A model generated the notes under the pieces. The model searched no databases. It saw nothing but the letters and a program-made list of their open reading frames with translations, and was not told where the DNA came from. Positions 46,470 to 56,062 of a DNA stretch of 64,000 nt are shown in pieces. Position 1 is the first letter of the stretch. Every line of letters begins with the position of its first letter. The position numbers were made by a program, and so were the translations under genes. Origin of the DNA: Balaenoptera acutorostrata (Eukaryota > Chordata > Mammalia > Artiodactyla > Balaenopteridae); assembly GCF_949987535.1 (NCBI RefSeq), contig NC_080079.1, positions 51,013,000 to 51,076,999 of the forward strand, written 5' to 3'.

Positions 46470-46834
46470 GTGAATTGTCCATGAAAATCCATTCCCCTCC
46501 TTGGGGTGCACAGCTGGAAGATTTTTCACCCTCCTTTGTAGCCATAGGACCATGTCCTTACCAATGGAGCAGGAGAGGAACTGATGTGTGTCCTTCCAGA
46601 CCTGGCCCATTATCACCTCCCACATGCATTTCTCCATGTTCTTGCCCCTTCTGCTGATGGATGCAGATGGGGATGAGGTCCTAGGGATGGAGGAGGCCCA
46701 GGATGGAAAACTCTGGGTTCCTGATTGACCACGTGAAGGAGTGCAGTCTCCCCAATGTGAACTGTGATGTGTGAAATGTAGAGTGATGTGCTGCTGAAAT
46801 TTTGGGAGTTGTTTGGTAATTCAGCATAAACTAA
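46470..46834 (+). mobile_element. Old LTR-type repeat at the end of unit B
   Basis: Partner of 35,480-35,854 ('gcaggagaggaactgatgtg', 'cttccagacctggcccatta'). After 'taaactaa' the sequence continues into 'catacacacaaaaattttca', the presumed original right flank of the duplicated segment. Confidence 0.5.
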
Positions 46835-46907
46835 CATACACACAAAAATTTTCATCATAGCATCAACTTAAATAGGCATCAATCAAGTACATTTAAAATG
46901 ACAGGGA

Positions 46908-47198
46908 GGGCTTCCCTGGTGGCGCAGTGGTTGAGAGTCTGCCTGCTAATGCAGGGGACACGGGTTCGAGCCCTGGTCTGGGAAGATCCCACATGCCGTG
47001 GAGCAGCTGGGCCCGTGAGCCACAACTACTGAGCCTGCGCGTCTGGAGCCTGTGCTCCGCAACAAGAGAGGCCGCGATAGTGAGAGGCCCGCGCACGCAA
47101 TGAAGAGTGGCCCCCGCTTGCCGTAACTAGAGAAAGCCCTTGCACAGAAACGAAGACCCAACACAGCCATAAAAATAAATAAATTAATTAATTAAAAA
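46908..47198 (+). mobile_element. CHR-type SINE, short subtype, first of three stacked
   Basis: Full short-subtype body and (aaat/taat) tail. Left TSD aaaatgacaggga at 46,895-46,907; the copy to its right, aaaatgataggga, is at 47,199-47,211. Confidence 0.93.
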
Positions 47199-47211
47199 AA
47201 AATGATAGGGA

Positions 47212-47568
47212 CAGGATTTCTCCGGTGGCGCAGTGGTTAGGAGTCCGCCTGCCAATGCAGGGGACATGGGTTCGATCCCTGGTCTCGAAGATCCCACATG
47301 CTGCGGAGCAACTAAGCCCGTGCGCCACAACTACTGAGCCTGCGCTCTAGAGCCTGTGAGCCGCAACTGCTGAGCCCGTGTGCCACGGCTGCTGAAGCTC
47401 ACAGGCCTAGATCCTGTGCTCCACAACAAGAGAGGCCACTGCCGTGAGAGGCCCGCACACCGCAGTGAAGAGTGGCCCCTGCTCGCCGCAACTAGGGAAA
47501 GCCTGCGCAGCAACAAAGACCCAACGCAGCCATAAATAAATAAATAAATAAACTTATGTAAAAAAAAA
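47212..47568 (+). mobile_element. CHR-type SINE, long subtype, second of three stacked
   Basis: Starts 'ggatttctccggtggcgcag' and carries the long-subtype body ('cagtgaagagtggcccctgc'). Bounded by aaaatgataggga at 47,199-47,211 and 47,569-47,581. Confidence 0.92.
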
Positions 47569-47581
47569 AAAATGATAGGGA

Positions 47582-47920
47582 CTTCCCTGGTGGCGCAGGG
47601 GTTAAGAATCTGCCTGCCAATGCAGGGGACATGGGTTCGAGCTCTGGTCAGGGAAGAGCCCACATGCTGTGGAGCAACTAAGCCCGTGCGCCACAACTAC
47701 TGAGCCTGCGTTCTAGAGCCCGTGAGCCACAACTACTGAAGCCTGTGCGCCTAGAGCCTGTGCTCCGCAACAGGAGAAGCCACCTCAATGAGAGGCCCGC
47801 ACAGCACAACGAAGAGTGGTTCCTGCTCACGGCAACTAGAGAAAGCCCGCACGCAGCAACGAAGTCCCAACACAGCCAAAAATAAATAAATAAATATTTT
47901 AAAAAAATAATAAAATTAAA
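47582..47920 (+). mobile_element. CHR-type SINE, long subtype, third of three stacked
   Basis: Starts 'cttccctggtggcgcagggg'. The left TSD copy is at 47,569-47,581, and the right flank is aaaatgacaaaa from 47,923. All three SINEs therefore share one original target sequence. Confidence 0.92.
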
Positions 47921-47930
47921 AAAAAATGAC

Positions 47931-48476
47931 AAAACTCAATTTTGCCTTTCTAGTTTCATCCTCTAAATTAACCCTGCTCTTCTGACCCAGTCATTTGACC
48001 TCAGAGAACTTTGATTCCTCAGAATTTTTTATTCTGACCTTAATAAACATTGCAATCAGAATTATAACAGTATTTGAAAAATAGCATTGAGAAAGTATTT
48101 TACAGGGAAAATTTCAATCAGACATTTTAATTGTTTTGATCCTGTTTTGAAAATACAGCACAGTAAATTATTTATAGTTTATCTATGTTTATTTTCAATT
48201 AACTAAAAGTATTTTAGTTGGGATCAATTTTAAAAAAAAATAAACGACAGGTTTTTTTGTTCACATCACATCTTAATGACTGACTATAAGTGCTCTCATT
48301 GTAAGATTTCTTTAGTGATCATTATTTGTACTTGGTCAACTGATCTGAGTCAAATATTGATATCAAAAAACTTCAAAATGATCTTTTTCTTCCATCAATC
48401 TTAAATCAATAATACATTTGACCACATGGAGTTTTATATGGTATGTATTATTTTTACTATTAATACTCTCCATGAT
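47931..48476. other. AT-rich intergenic DNA, no gene seen
   Basis: Low-GC sequence with short A and T runs. No repeat family recognised. Confidence 0.45.
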
Positions 48477-48485
48477 AGTGCAAGT

Positions 48486-48817
48486 CTTTTTTTAAAAATA
48501 TATTTATTTATTTTTGGCTGCACATGGCTTTCTCTAGTTGCAGCGAGTGGGGGCCACTCTTTGTTGTGATGTGCAGGCCTCTCATTGAGGTGGCTTCTCC
48601 TGTTGAGGAGCACAGGCTCTAGGCGCGCAGGCTTCAGTAGCTGTGGCTCGTGGGCTTCAGTAGTTGTGGCTCGTGGGCTCTAGACCACAGGCTCAGTAGT
48701 TGTGGTGCACGGGCTTGGTTGTTCCATGGCATGTGGGATCTTCCCGGACCAGGGATGGAACCTGTGTCCCCTGCGTTGGCAGGCGGATTCTTAACACTGT
48801 GCCACCAGGGAAGTCCC
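48486..48817 (-). mobile_element. CHR-type SINE, long subtype, antisense
   Basis: From T-rich 'ttttttaaaaatatatttat' to 'gccaccagggaagtccc'. TSD agtgcaagt at 48,477-48,485 and 48,818-48,826. Confidence 0.92.
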
Positions 48818-48890
48818 AGTGCAAGTGTTCTTAATGTCAAAAGGCTTGTGTCCAATCAGTGTATTCCTTGAAGACAGCAATTCAATTTTT

Positions 48891-49227
48891 TAAAAAAATT
48901 TATTATTTATTTATTTTTGGCTGCATTGGGTCTTCGTTGCTGTGTGCGGGCTTTTCTCTAGTTGTGGCGGGCAGGGGCTACTCTTCATTGCAGTGCGCGG
49001 GCTTCTCATTGCAGTGGCTTCTCTTGTTGCGGAGCACGGGCTCTAGGCATGCGGGCTTCAGTAGTTGTGACACACGGGTTCAGTAGTTGTGGCTCACGGG
49101 TTCAGTAGTTGTGGCTCATGGGCTTAGTTGCTCCGTGGTATGTGGGATCTTCCCGGACCGGGGCTCGAACCTGTGTCCCCTGCATTGGCAGGTAGATTCT
49201 TAACCACTGTGCCATGAGGGAAGTCCC
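48891..49227 (-). mobile_element. CHR-type SINE, long subtype, antisense
   Basis: From 'taaaaaaatttattatttat' to 'gccatgagggaagtccc'. TSD agcaattcaattttt at 48,876-48,890, with agcaattcaatttt at 49,228-49,241. Carries a doubled 'ttcagtagttgtggctcacg'-type unit near 49,080-49,110. Confidence 0.92.
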
Positions 49228-49241
49228 AGCAATTCAATTTT

Positions 49242-51020
49242 GATGCAACCTTTGGAACACTTGCCCAAAAGCCTCCACCACCCTCCTATTCTGCCCACCT
49301 CATTAGAGAACAGAAGGTGTTCTCAGAGCTACTTACAATGTACAGGCAGAAAGAAGCTACTCAGTGGATCCAATCACCTGCCTAGGAATTGAAAGAATCT
49401 TTCCCACTCAAATATCCTGGTAAGGAACCATGTTTCTAATTTCTCTGGGAATAAAAAGACACCAGGGAAAGAGTCCATGGTGGCGAAATGAATGTCTAAT
49501 TCATCTGAAAATCACTCCATCTCCTTCCCTTTCATCCTGGTGTTTATTGTAGGGAAAGAGCCCTGGCCGTCACCATGTGGTTTTCATTATATTTTCCTTA
49601 AGAAGAGAAAAATAGTCTAATTGAGGACGGAAATTGGCCAAACTCAACGGTCGAGTTCCTAACCTCTCTTGCAGCTGAAAGTAGCCAGAAGAACTTCAGG
49701 AAGATTAGAAGTGAGCAAAAGGATTATGTGGACTTGTGGGAGGCTGTTTAGATAGAACAGACACAGCTGGATTGGCCCTTTCGCCCTTCATTTTCCTCCC
49801 TCCTGCCTCAGAAATGAAGACTTGGTGGTTGGTCAAGGCTGGTGCTCCAGCAGCCACTTTGTACCAAAAGACAGGCAGCCTTGAGGTTGGACACCAGCTA
49901 AAAATGCTGGGGCAGAAAAATATGGGCTGACTACCAAGGTGTGCAGTTGAGGGTCAGTATGAACAGTTTACATTCATGAGAAAGGAAGAAATCTCCCTCT
50001 TGCCTGTGCCTGTGGTATTCTGGTTTTTCTGCTATATTAGGGAAATATGGGCATCCAATGATAGTGGGCCCTCCTTGCTAAGGCAGACAACCTGCACTGC
50101 CCTGAACTCTGTGGGACACCCCGTCCTCAACCCTTCTCTTTGCTCACGAGCTAGACAGCGTCTCAAGCTTCCACAGACTCCAGGTGACCAAGTGATATTT
50201 TGGGCTCTTTAGTGAAGATGTTCTCTGGAGGTGAATTTGGAGACTTTGATGGGATGATTCCTGGCCACTTCCTGCAAACCAACACAGAGCCTGTGCTCCT
50301 AACCATTATAGTAGAGCCTCAGCCCAGGCAGCCCTTCCCTTTGGTCCTCTGTTCTCTGCTTCATCTACTCCAAGTTTAATCAGGGGCTTCAGTCTTTCCT
50401 CCTCAAGGGAGAGCTTAGAATTTCCTCCCTGTGAGGACTTTTGTTCTCTGCTTTAGGGGGGCTCCATCTCTGGGCAGAGAAAAGAGAGGTCGCTGACCAT
50501 GGACTCACTCAATAACTCAGACCGTGGGACTCCCCATGACTTTACTTTTTTTTTTTAATGGGTATACTATTTTACTGACATTTAAATTTCACCAAAAGTG
50601 AGCTCAGGTATATGCTGGCCATATGTTCAGATTTTTGAAAGATAAATGGATAAGACAGTTCTAAGGGTGCAATGTATTTAACACTGTACAATATACTCAA
50701 CAATTAGACAATCTAAGGGGGTGGTATAACTGTACACTTAGGAGCACAGTTTAGGGACACGTCCTGGAATTGGAGGGAAAACCTGCCATTCAGGACTGAA
50801 CACAGGTCCTTGATTGCTAACAGAATCTCTCCTTGACTTCCAACTTGAGACAAACCGAGGAGTCTGTCAGTATACGAAAACCACTGCATTCAGGACAAAG
50901 AGTAACAGGATAGATTGGCCAGAGCCAATTCGGATTGTGAGGGGGGCCAGTCTGAAGTGAGTAGGGTTCAGCGTTGCAGCTGAAGTCTAGGGTCTGTAGA
51001 TTAGAGCAGCCGCCTTCTAA
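49242..51020. other. Intergenic DNA, no gene seen
   Basis: Mixed-composition unique sequence. I looked here on the minus strand for the missing RasGEF (CDC25) exons of the RALGDS-like gene and did not recognise any. Confidence 0.4.
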
Positions 51021-51030
51021 AAATCGCTGT

Positions 51031-51345
51031 GGACTTCCCTGGTGGTGCAGTGGTTAAGAATCCACCTGCAAACACAGGGGACAGGGGTTCGAGCCCTGAT
51101 CCAGGAAGATCTCACATGCCGCGGAGCAAGTAAGCCCGTGAGCCACAACTACTGAGCCTGTGTGCCACAACTACTGAAGCCCGTGCGCCTAGAGCCCGTG
51201 CTCCGCAACAAGAGAAGCCACCACAATGAGAAGCCCATGCACCACAACGAAGAGTAGCCCCTGCTTGCCACAACTAGAGAAAGCCCGTGGGCAACAACGA
51301 AGACCCAACGCAAAGATAAATAAATAAATTAATTAATTAAAAAAG
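51031..51345 (+). mobile_element. CHR-type SINE, long subtype
   Basis: 'ggacttccctggtggtgcag' start, long-subtype body and (taaa)/(ttaa) tail. Approximate TSD aaatcgctgt (51,021-51,030) and aaattgcttgt (51,346-51,356). Confidence 0.88.
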
Positions 51346-51356
51346 AAATTGCTTGT

Positions 51357-52135
51357 TTCCAAACAAGTTCCTAAGATGCTTTTCCCAAACAGGGCCCCTG
51401 ACTTGACTTTGATGGACAAGGTGGCCCATAATGCCCCCACCCATTTGTGGTTTTGGGGAAAAGGCAGAGCCCCTTCCTGTGCAGAAGCTGAATGGGAGGG
51501 ATGCCAGCCCTGGGGGCTGGACCAGGGGCGGGCGGTGGATCACTGCTGGAGGAGCCTGAGGGGTGGGTGGGGCCTGTGCTCAGTCCTGAGCTCCCTGGAC
51601 TGAGACTCTGACTTTCCTGAAGCTTCCTTGAGCACCTGCTATGTTTTGTTAAAACCCTTTCTGCTCACACAAGCGCCACTCAGAAATTCCCCTGGATCAA
51701 ACACATCCAAAGTCATGCCTCTTAACTCAGTGGCCATCTTAAATTTTTAACATTTTTTATGTAACCCAGAATCAAACTTTAATCAGTCTCCTCATACATA
51801 CTTGGCCGGACACAACAGGCCACAAGTTACATGTTACCACTGATACGAAAAACCAGGGATTGATAAATCCAGAGATATAAGGAATATTGGGGCGTCCCAG
51901 CGCTGAAGGTGAGGGGAATGAGGAGTGACTAATACATACAGCATTTCCCTTTGATGAAATGTTCTGGAATAGACATTAGAGGGGGTTATGTAACACTGTG
52001 AATGTACTTAGTGCCACTTACATGTACAATTTTAAATAATCAAAGAATTAAATTTTAAGTGAACTTTATATCATAGAATAAACAATTCAGTATCTGTAAT
52101 AAAACCCCCAAATATTAAAGAAAATGGAATTAGAG
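51357..52135. other. Intergenic DNA downstream of the RALGDS-like pseudogene
   Basis: No exon recognised on either strand. The 84-codon plus frame at 51,349-51,603 begins in the SINE tail and has no domain. Confidence 0.4.
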
Positions 52136-52139
52136 GGGA

Positions 52140-52790
52140 GGGGAAGGAAGGTTCCAGGGCTGCTGTAGGCACTGGGGCAGCTCCTAATTCGGCCCTGAAG
52201 GCTCTGCATGGGCTTGTGCTTGTGGCTGAGCTGGCAGCAGCTCCAGGGATCTTAAGGGAGGAACTGGCTCTAGCACCTGAGTAACTAGAAGAACTGGGTC
52301 TGCTGTGGTCTCTAATCCAGAACTGGAGCTGGATACACTCCGGGGCCACAGCTGGTGCCAAATCATGATGGGCTCCAGAGCCAGGGGCAGTGCCCTCGCC
52401 GAGGTGGCTTCAGCTCTGAACTGAGGCTGTTGAGGAAACTGGCTGAAGTTGTAGAGGAAGCACTAGGACAGGTTTCTGTGATGATTCAGGCTCTGAAGAT
52501 GGGAGGAGAGCTGTTGCTGGAACCTTCTCTGGATGAGGAATTGGAGCCTGTGTAGATGCTTTTTCTCCCTTTTGAGATTAAATGAGAGCTAGGGCGTAAG
52601 CATGCCCTGGTTGTGGAATTAGAGCTGGCATATTCACTTGATCTTGTCTTTGAACTTAAGTGAGAGCTGTGGCTTGAGCTTGCTCTGGCTCTGGAGCTGT
52701 AGTGGGCAGCAGAGGTGCAGGTGGCTCTAGGTCTCAAGGTGTTTCTAGAGCTTGTTTTGGAGCCTGTGCTGTAGCTCCAAGAAGAGAAAA
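52140..52790 (-). pseudogene. RALGDS-like Pro/Glu-rich linker exon, with stops
   Basis: One frame reads as Pro/Ala/Glu/Gln-rich text (PAPLLPTTAPEPEQAQATAL, then PHPEKVPATALLPSSEPESS), and further 3' in another frame EPVPPLRSLELLPAQPQAQA. This is the composition of the low-complexity linker between REM and CDC25 in RALGDS. Stops (TGA, TAA, TAA, TGA) and at least one frame change break it, which is the main evidence for a pseudogene. The linker ends in AT-rich DNA near 52,100. Confidence 0.7.
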
Positions 52791-53036
52791 TATCATCAAT
52801 AGGATTGCTTTTCCTCGGGCCTCCCAAAGACAAGAAACTTCTCATGGCCAATCAGTGAAGTCTCAGTCCAACATGCCACCCCCAGGAAGTCTTCCAGGAC
52901 TGCAGTCCAGGAGAGCAGTGATCTGAGCCTCCTCATTGCTCCTAGCCCAGCTCTAGCCTCTGAAGCCTCTCTTTTGTGTGGCCCAGCCACTCCCGCTCCC
53001 CACTGGTTTCCATCACCCACCCTGAGTCCTCCTCAC

Positions 53037-53230
53037 CATCACTCTCTACCTCAGTGGGCTCCGGGTGCTCCAGCTGTGCCGGAAGGAGGTGGGCACGGTG
53101 CTCTAGGTCTGAGCCAGGCATGCTGAGCTCTAGATAAGCCAATAGCATCTTCAGGCAGGGAAATTCTGGGGGCTGGTGAAAATCCTCACGATAATGGTGC
53201 AGCCAGGTGCCCAGGATGGAGGACACGGCC
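53037..53230 (-). pseudogene. RALGDS-like exon 5 (end of REM domain)
   Basis: 194 nt from acceptor ctcccag|ggccgtg to a likely donor gtgatg|gtgagg. It encodes AVSSILGTWLHHYREDF, then PPEFPCLK, LSMPGSDLEHRAHLL and AQLEHPEPTE, matching the end of the RALGDS REM region. If the donor is not used, the frame reads on to a stop at about 52,942. Confidence 0.88.
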
Positions 53231-53397
53231 CTGGGAGTAGTCAGGTGGGCAGCAGAGTCAGAGGCCTGGCCTTTCCTTCCGCCTTGCAGTGTGTGGGATC
53301 CAGGGTTCTGCCAGCTCCTGCCCATCCACAGACCCTACATCTTTACGCAGCTCTTTGGGGAATGGAGTCCCTCCCTCTTGAATCAAAGCCCACTCAC

Positions 53398-53457
53398 ATT
53401 TTCAGTTGGTGCAGGTGTCCGCCATCCTCATCAGAGTAAGGGAGGATGCATCCGTAC
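53398..53457 (-). pseudogene. RALGDS-like exon 4 (YGCILPYSDEDGG)
   Basis: 60 nt from acceptor cctctag|gtacgg to donor aaaat|gtgagt. It encodes YGCILPYSDEDGGHLHQLK, near-identical to the RALGDS segment. It enters in phase 2 and leaves in phase 2, matching its neighbours. Confidence 0.88.
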
Positions 53458-53924
53458 CTAGAGGAGGCCAGGAAGGCGTCACGTGGACTGTGCTGAGGAC
53501 ACCTGGACGTGATGTCCAGTGTGACGGTGTGACCCCAGGGAGAATGGAAGCTCTGGAGGGAAGGGCTGCTGTCTGCTCGATGAATTAAATGATGGTTGTT
53601 CCTAGAAAAATGCCTGCACCTAGTGGGCCTTCCTCTATATTTGAAGAATGAATGAGCCCAGGCAGCCCCATCACACATATCTGAGTGTCCTGGGCCCCAC
53701 TGCTCGCCCCCAGGGATCTCTGCTCTCACTCCAAATTGAATCACACAACAACATTCATATGGGAAAACAGTTCAGTCAAGGCCACTGGCACAGCGGCCAA
53801 TGACAACGTAGCACAACCACAGCCCCTCCAGCAGACCTTTCCACGGGGCCAGGTCCCCAGAAAGGACTTTCCATGAAGGACCCACTTAGTCCCTACAGTC
53901 ACCCTAGGGGGCTGGTCGTCTCTT

Positions 53925-54005
53925 TACCCTAGTGTGCAGAGGGGCAAACTGAGACTCAGAGAGGTGTAGTGACATTCCCACATCTCACAGCTAGTAGGTG
54001 GCCGA
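53925..54005 (-). mobile_element. MIR-like ancient SINE fragment in a pseudogene intron
   Basis: 'ggggcaaactgagactcaga' and 'cacatctcacagctagtagg' are typical MIR/L2-class text. Only a short piece is left. Confidence 0.4.
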
Positions 54006-54010
54006 GTCAC

Positions 54011-54212
54011 CAATATCCCAGGAGGGGCAGAAGGTCCAGCACCTGCTGGGTGGTTGCAAGGGCTCTGTAGGTGCCCAGAAAGGCGGGGAGGTCGGAGGGG
54101 TCGCTGTCCAGGAAGGCAGGCACCAGGTTGCCCACCAGCTTCTCCAGCCTGCCTGCCTGGACACTCCACACCATGAGAGTCCCGTTCCTGTCCCCTGTGG
54201 ACACATTTCCCC
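54011..54212 (-). pseudogene. RALGDS-like exon 3 (start of REM domain)
   Basis: 202 nt from acceptor caccccag|ggggaaat to donor gatattg|gtgact. It contains AGRLEKLVGNLVPAF and FLGTYRALATTQQVLDLL, the clear REM-domain signature of RALGDS-family exchange factors. The usual end of this exon (LLFK) is replaced by LLPLLGYW using a downstream GT, which keeps phase 2 and so stays in frame with the next exon. The start needs phase 1, but exon 2 ends in phase 0. Confidence 0.85.
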
Positions 54213-54827
54213 CTGGGGTGGAACGGAGTAGAGACACGAGTCAGAGGAAGCACCGTGGACCACCAGGAGGGCTGGGGCTGGAGCTGAGACCAAATCCCCA
54301 AGCCTCAGGGACTTGTGGCAGGAGATGGGGCAGGAGCGCCCTCAGCAGAATAAAGGTTCTGGCGTCACCAGTAGAATTGGCCGTGGGCAATGATTAAATG
54401 TATTAGGATCTCAGGGCAGTTTGTAGCACAGTACTGAGAGCCCCTTCCTGTATTTACTGCATCATCCCTGTGATTGTTATAAAAATATGCCATTCTAGGG
54501 ATGAGAACACAGAGGCTGATCCCGGGGTGGGAGGGATCAGGATGGTCAGGCAAACAGGGACACCTGGGGATGGAGTTAAAACAGGCAGAAACACCCTTGA
54601 CTTAACATGAAGCAGATCCTATCAGTCTTTCCGAGATTCCTACAAGTATGAGGACAATGACTTTGCATCTGGACAAAGCAGGGACTGGGCAGTAGGGCAG
54701 GTGGGAGGGGAGATGGGGTCCAGATTCCTCTGGGAGCAGGGCTCTAGGAGGGAGCCCAGGGGAGGACCAGGGTGGCTCCGGGACCCGGGGCTTCCTGGGT
54801 GTGGAGTCTCCTCTCTCTGGCACTCAC

Positions 54828-54938
54828 CCTGAGCCTGCCCTGGGCTCTGTTGCTGGTGCGGGGCACCTGCCCCTCCTGCAGGGAGATGGAGCAGGGGGCT
54901 CCGTGGACCGGCTCCTGTCCGATCTCCTGTGTGGAGCC
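54828..54938 (-). pseudogene. RALGDS-like exon 2 (STQEIG segment)
   Basis: Exactly 37 codons between acceptor ttctcag|ggctcc and donor aggctcagg|gtgagtg. It reads GSTQEIGQEPVHGAPCSISL and corresponds to the conserved STQEIGEE...YSISL segment just before the REM domain in RALGDS. The Tyr/Ile-containing hydrophobic stretch has been replaced by His/Pro/Cys residues, which suggests relaxed constraint. Confidence 0.75.
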
Positions 54939-55339
54939 CTGAGAAATCAGTGCCCAGCAGCCAGGCAGAAAGCCTCAGAGCCTTGTCCGGCTGTCTGTGC
55001 TGGTTCTCAGACCCACCAGACATCTGCGCCCCAGACACATGCCTACCACTCTGCACAGACCTCCACCAAGGACAGAAAAAAAGCTGACAAGCTGAGGGCC
55101 TTGGATTCACATTGGCACCTCAGGAATCCTCTTTCCTCCATGCCAGCCCTGTCCTCGGGTGTGACCATGACAGGACCACCAAGTTACCAAGTGTACACCA
55201 ACCAGTTCCTGCCCACGGGGGAACCTCCCATCAAGTCCCCCTTCCTCCACATGGAGATGAAGGGATGTGGACCTGCTCAGGGTGGGATCCCAGAGGTGGC
55301 TGGGCCTGGATTGGCCTGCTCTAGGCCACCTTATGTTAC

Positions 55340-55477
55340 CTTAGGTGACCTCCTGGTAAATGACCAGAGGTGTTGGTTTTGAGGGTTCAACCAACGTCTA
55401 CAGCATCTGAAAAACCTCTCACTCCAGGGTTTCCTGAAGCAGAAGCCCCGGGAAGTCGGGCCACAGCAGGAGAACAT
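55340..55477 (-). pseudogene. RALGDS-like exon 1 (Cys-rich N-terminus)
   Basis: 46 codons from ATG at 55,477, beginning MFSCCGPTSRGF, with paired cysteines and Arg/Trp-rich text (FFRCCRRWL). I recall this type of start from RALGDS-like paralogues, which makes a lipid-modified N-terminus conceivable (inference). It ends at a plausible donor, cctaag|gtaac, in phase 0, which matches the next exon's acceptor. A longer upstream open frame exists (to 55,558), but MFSCC is the likelier start. Confidence 0.6.
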
Positions 55478-55489
55478 CTTTCTCCATGA

Positions 55490-56024
55490 GCTGGGGCTGT
55501 CACTAGAATGTGGGTGCCTGGTTGGAGGGTTCTGAGCTCTGCTGGAGTTTGTTGTCAAGGAAGTGACTTCACTCCTGGGGGCCCCCTTACTTGAATCCCC
55601 TCCTCAGACAATAGCTCTCCACACAGCGCTCTGGGTGGCAGACTGTTCACCCTTTTCTCCACACAAGCCCATATCTCACACAGTCACACCCGCAGCCCTC
55701 TCCACAGCCCCCGGGGGGGGTGTCTGTGGGCAGCTTTCAGGAGACAGACCTGGGCTCCAGACTCGTCTCCTCATTCGTACCTGTTCTCCATCCTGGATAA
55801 GGCATTGTGTCTCTCAAGCCTAACTGTCTCCCATCTGCACTGTGGGAATGATTCTAGCATGTTCTTCTTGGGATGTGCTCAGGTATAGGTGGGAAAAGAA
55901 CTCAAAAATGTGGGAGTGGTGTCACATGTAGGCCGTGCCTCCAATGCCTTTTTCCTCCTCTTGTTACCTCCCCCATGTCTGTTCCTCTTCTGATCCCACC
56001 CCATAAGACCTTGTTTAATGTCAC

Positions 56025-56062
<38 letters not shown>

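Larger units (their letters stand above)
35855..46834 (+). repeat. Tandem segmental duplication, unit B
   Basis: Head-to-tail copy of unit A. It begins in L1 ORF2 ('actcctgagtgtatatttgg') and ends with the old LTR ('taaactaa' at 46,827-46,834). It carries its own SINE at 40,904 and keeps 38,053-40,080, which A has lost. Identity to A is uneven: high at about 40,200-43,695 and lower on both sides. Confidence 0.93.
52140..55477 (-). pseudogene. RALGDS-like paralogue fragment (5' exons and linker), intron-bearing, decayed
   Basis: Ral guanine nucleotide dissociation stimulator proteins activate RalA/RalB GTPases downstream of Ras. They have an N-terminal REM (RasGEF-N) domain, a catalytic CDC25 domain and a Ras-binding domain. 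Five exons with splice sites are visible in order on the minus strand: 55,477-55,340, 54,938-54,828, 54,212-54,011, 53,457-53,398 and 53,230-53,037. A Pro/Glu/Ala-rich linker (about 52,790-52,140) follows. The linker frame contains several stops, exon 2 to 3 phases do not agree (0 versus 1), and no CDC25 or RA exons were found further 3' in the window. Introns are kept, so it arose by DNA duplication rather than retrotransposition. It is most like the multi-copy 'RALGDS-like' loci of mammals. A short N-terminal product cannot be excluded. Confidence 0.8.

Noticed and set aside
46895..47932. CRISPR-like or tandem array (three similar units in a row)
   Set aside because: Units are SINEs of different subtypes separated by TSDs; not a direct-repeat/spacer array and not a prokaryotic genome.
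53991..54301. Alternative minus-strand frames (100 and 125 codons) over the REM exon
   Set aside because: Only the frame with the TYRALATTQQVLDLL motif matches the RALGDS family.
54640..55110. 156-codon minus-strand frame as a gene
   Set aside because: It overlaps RALGDS-like exon 2 in the wrong frame; the family-matching frame is the 37-codon exon with splice sites.
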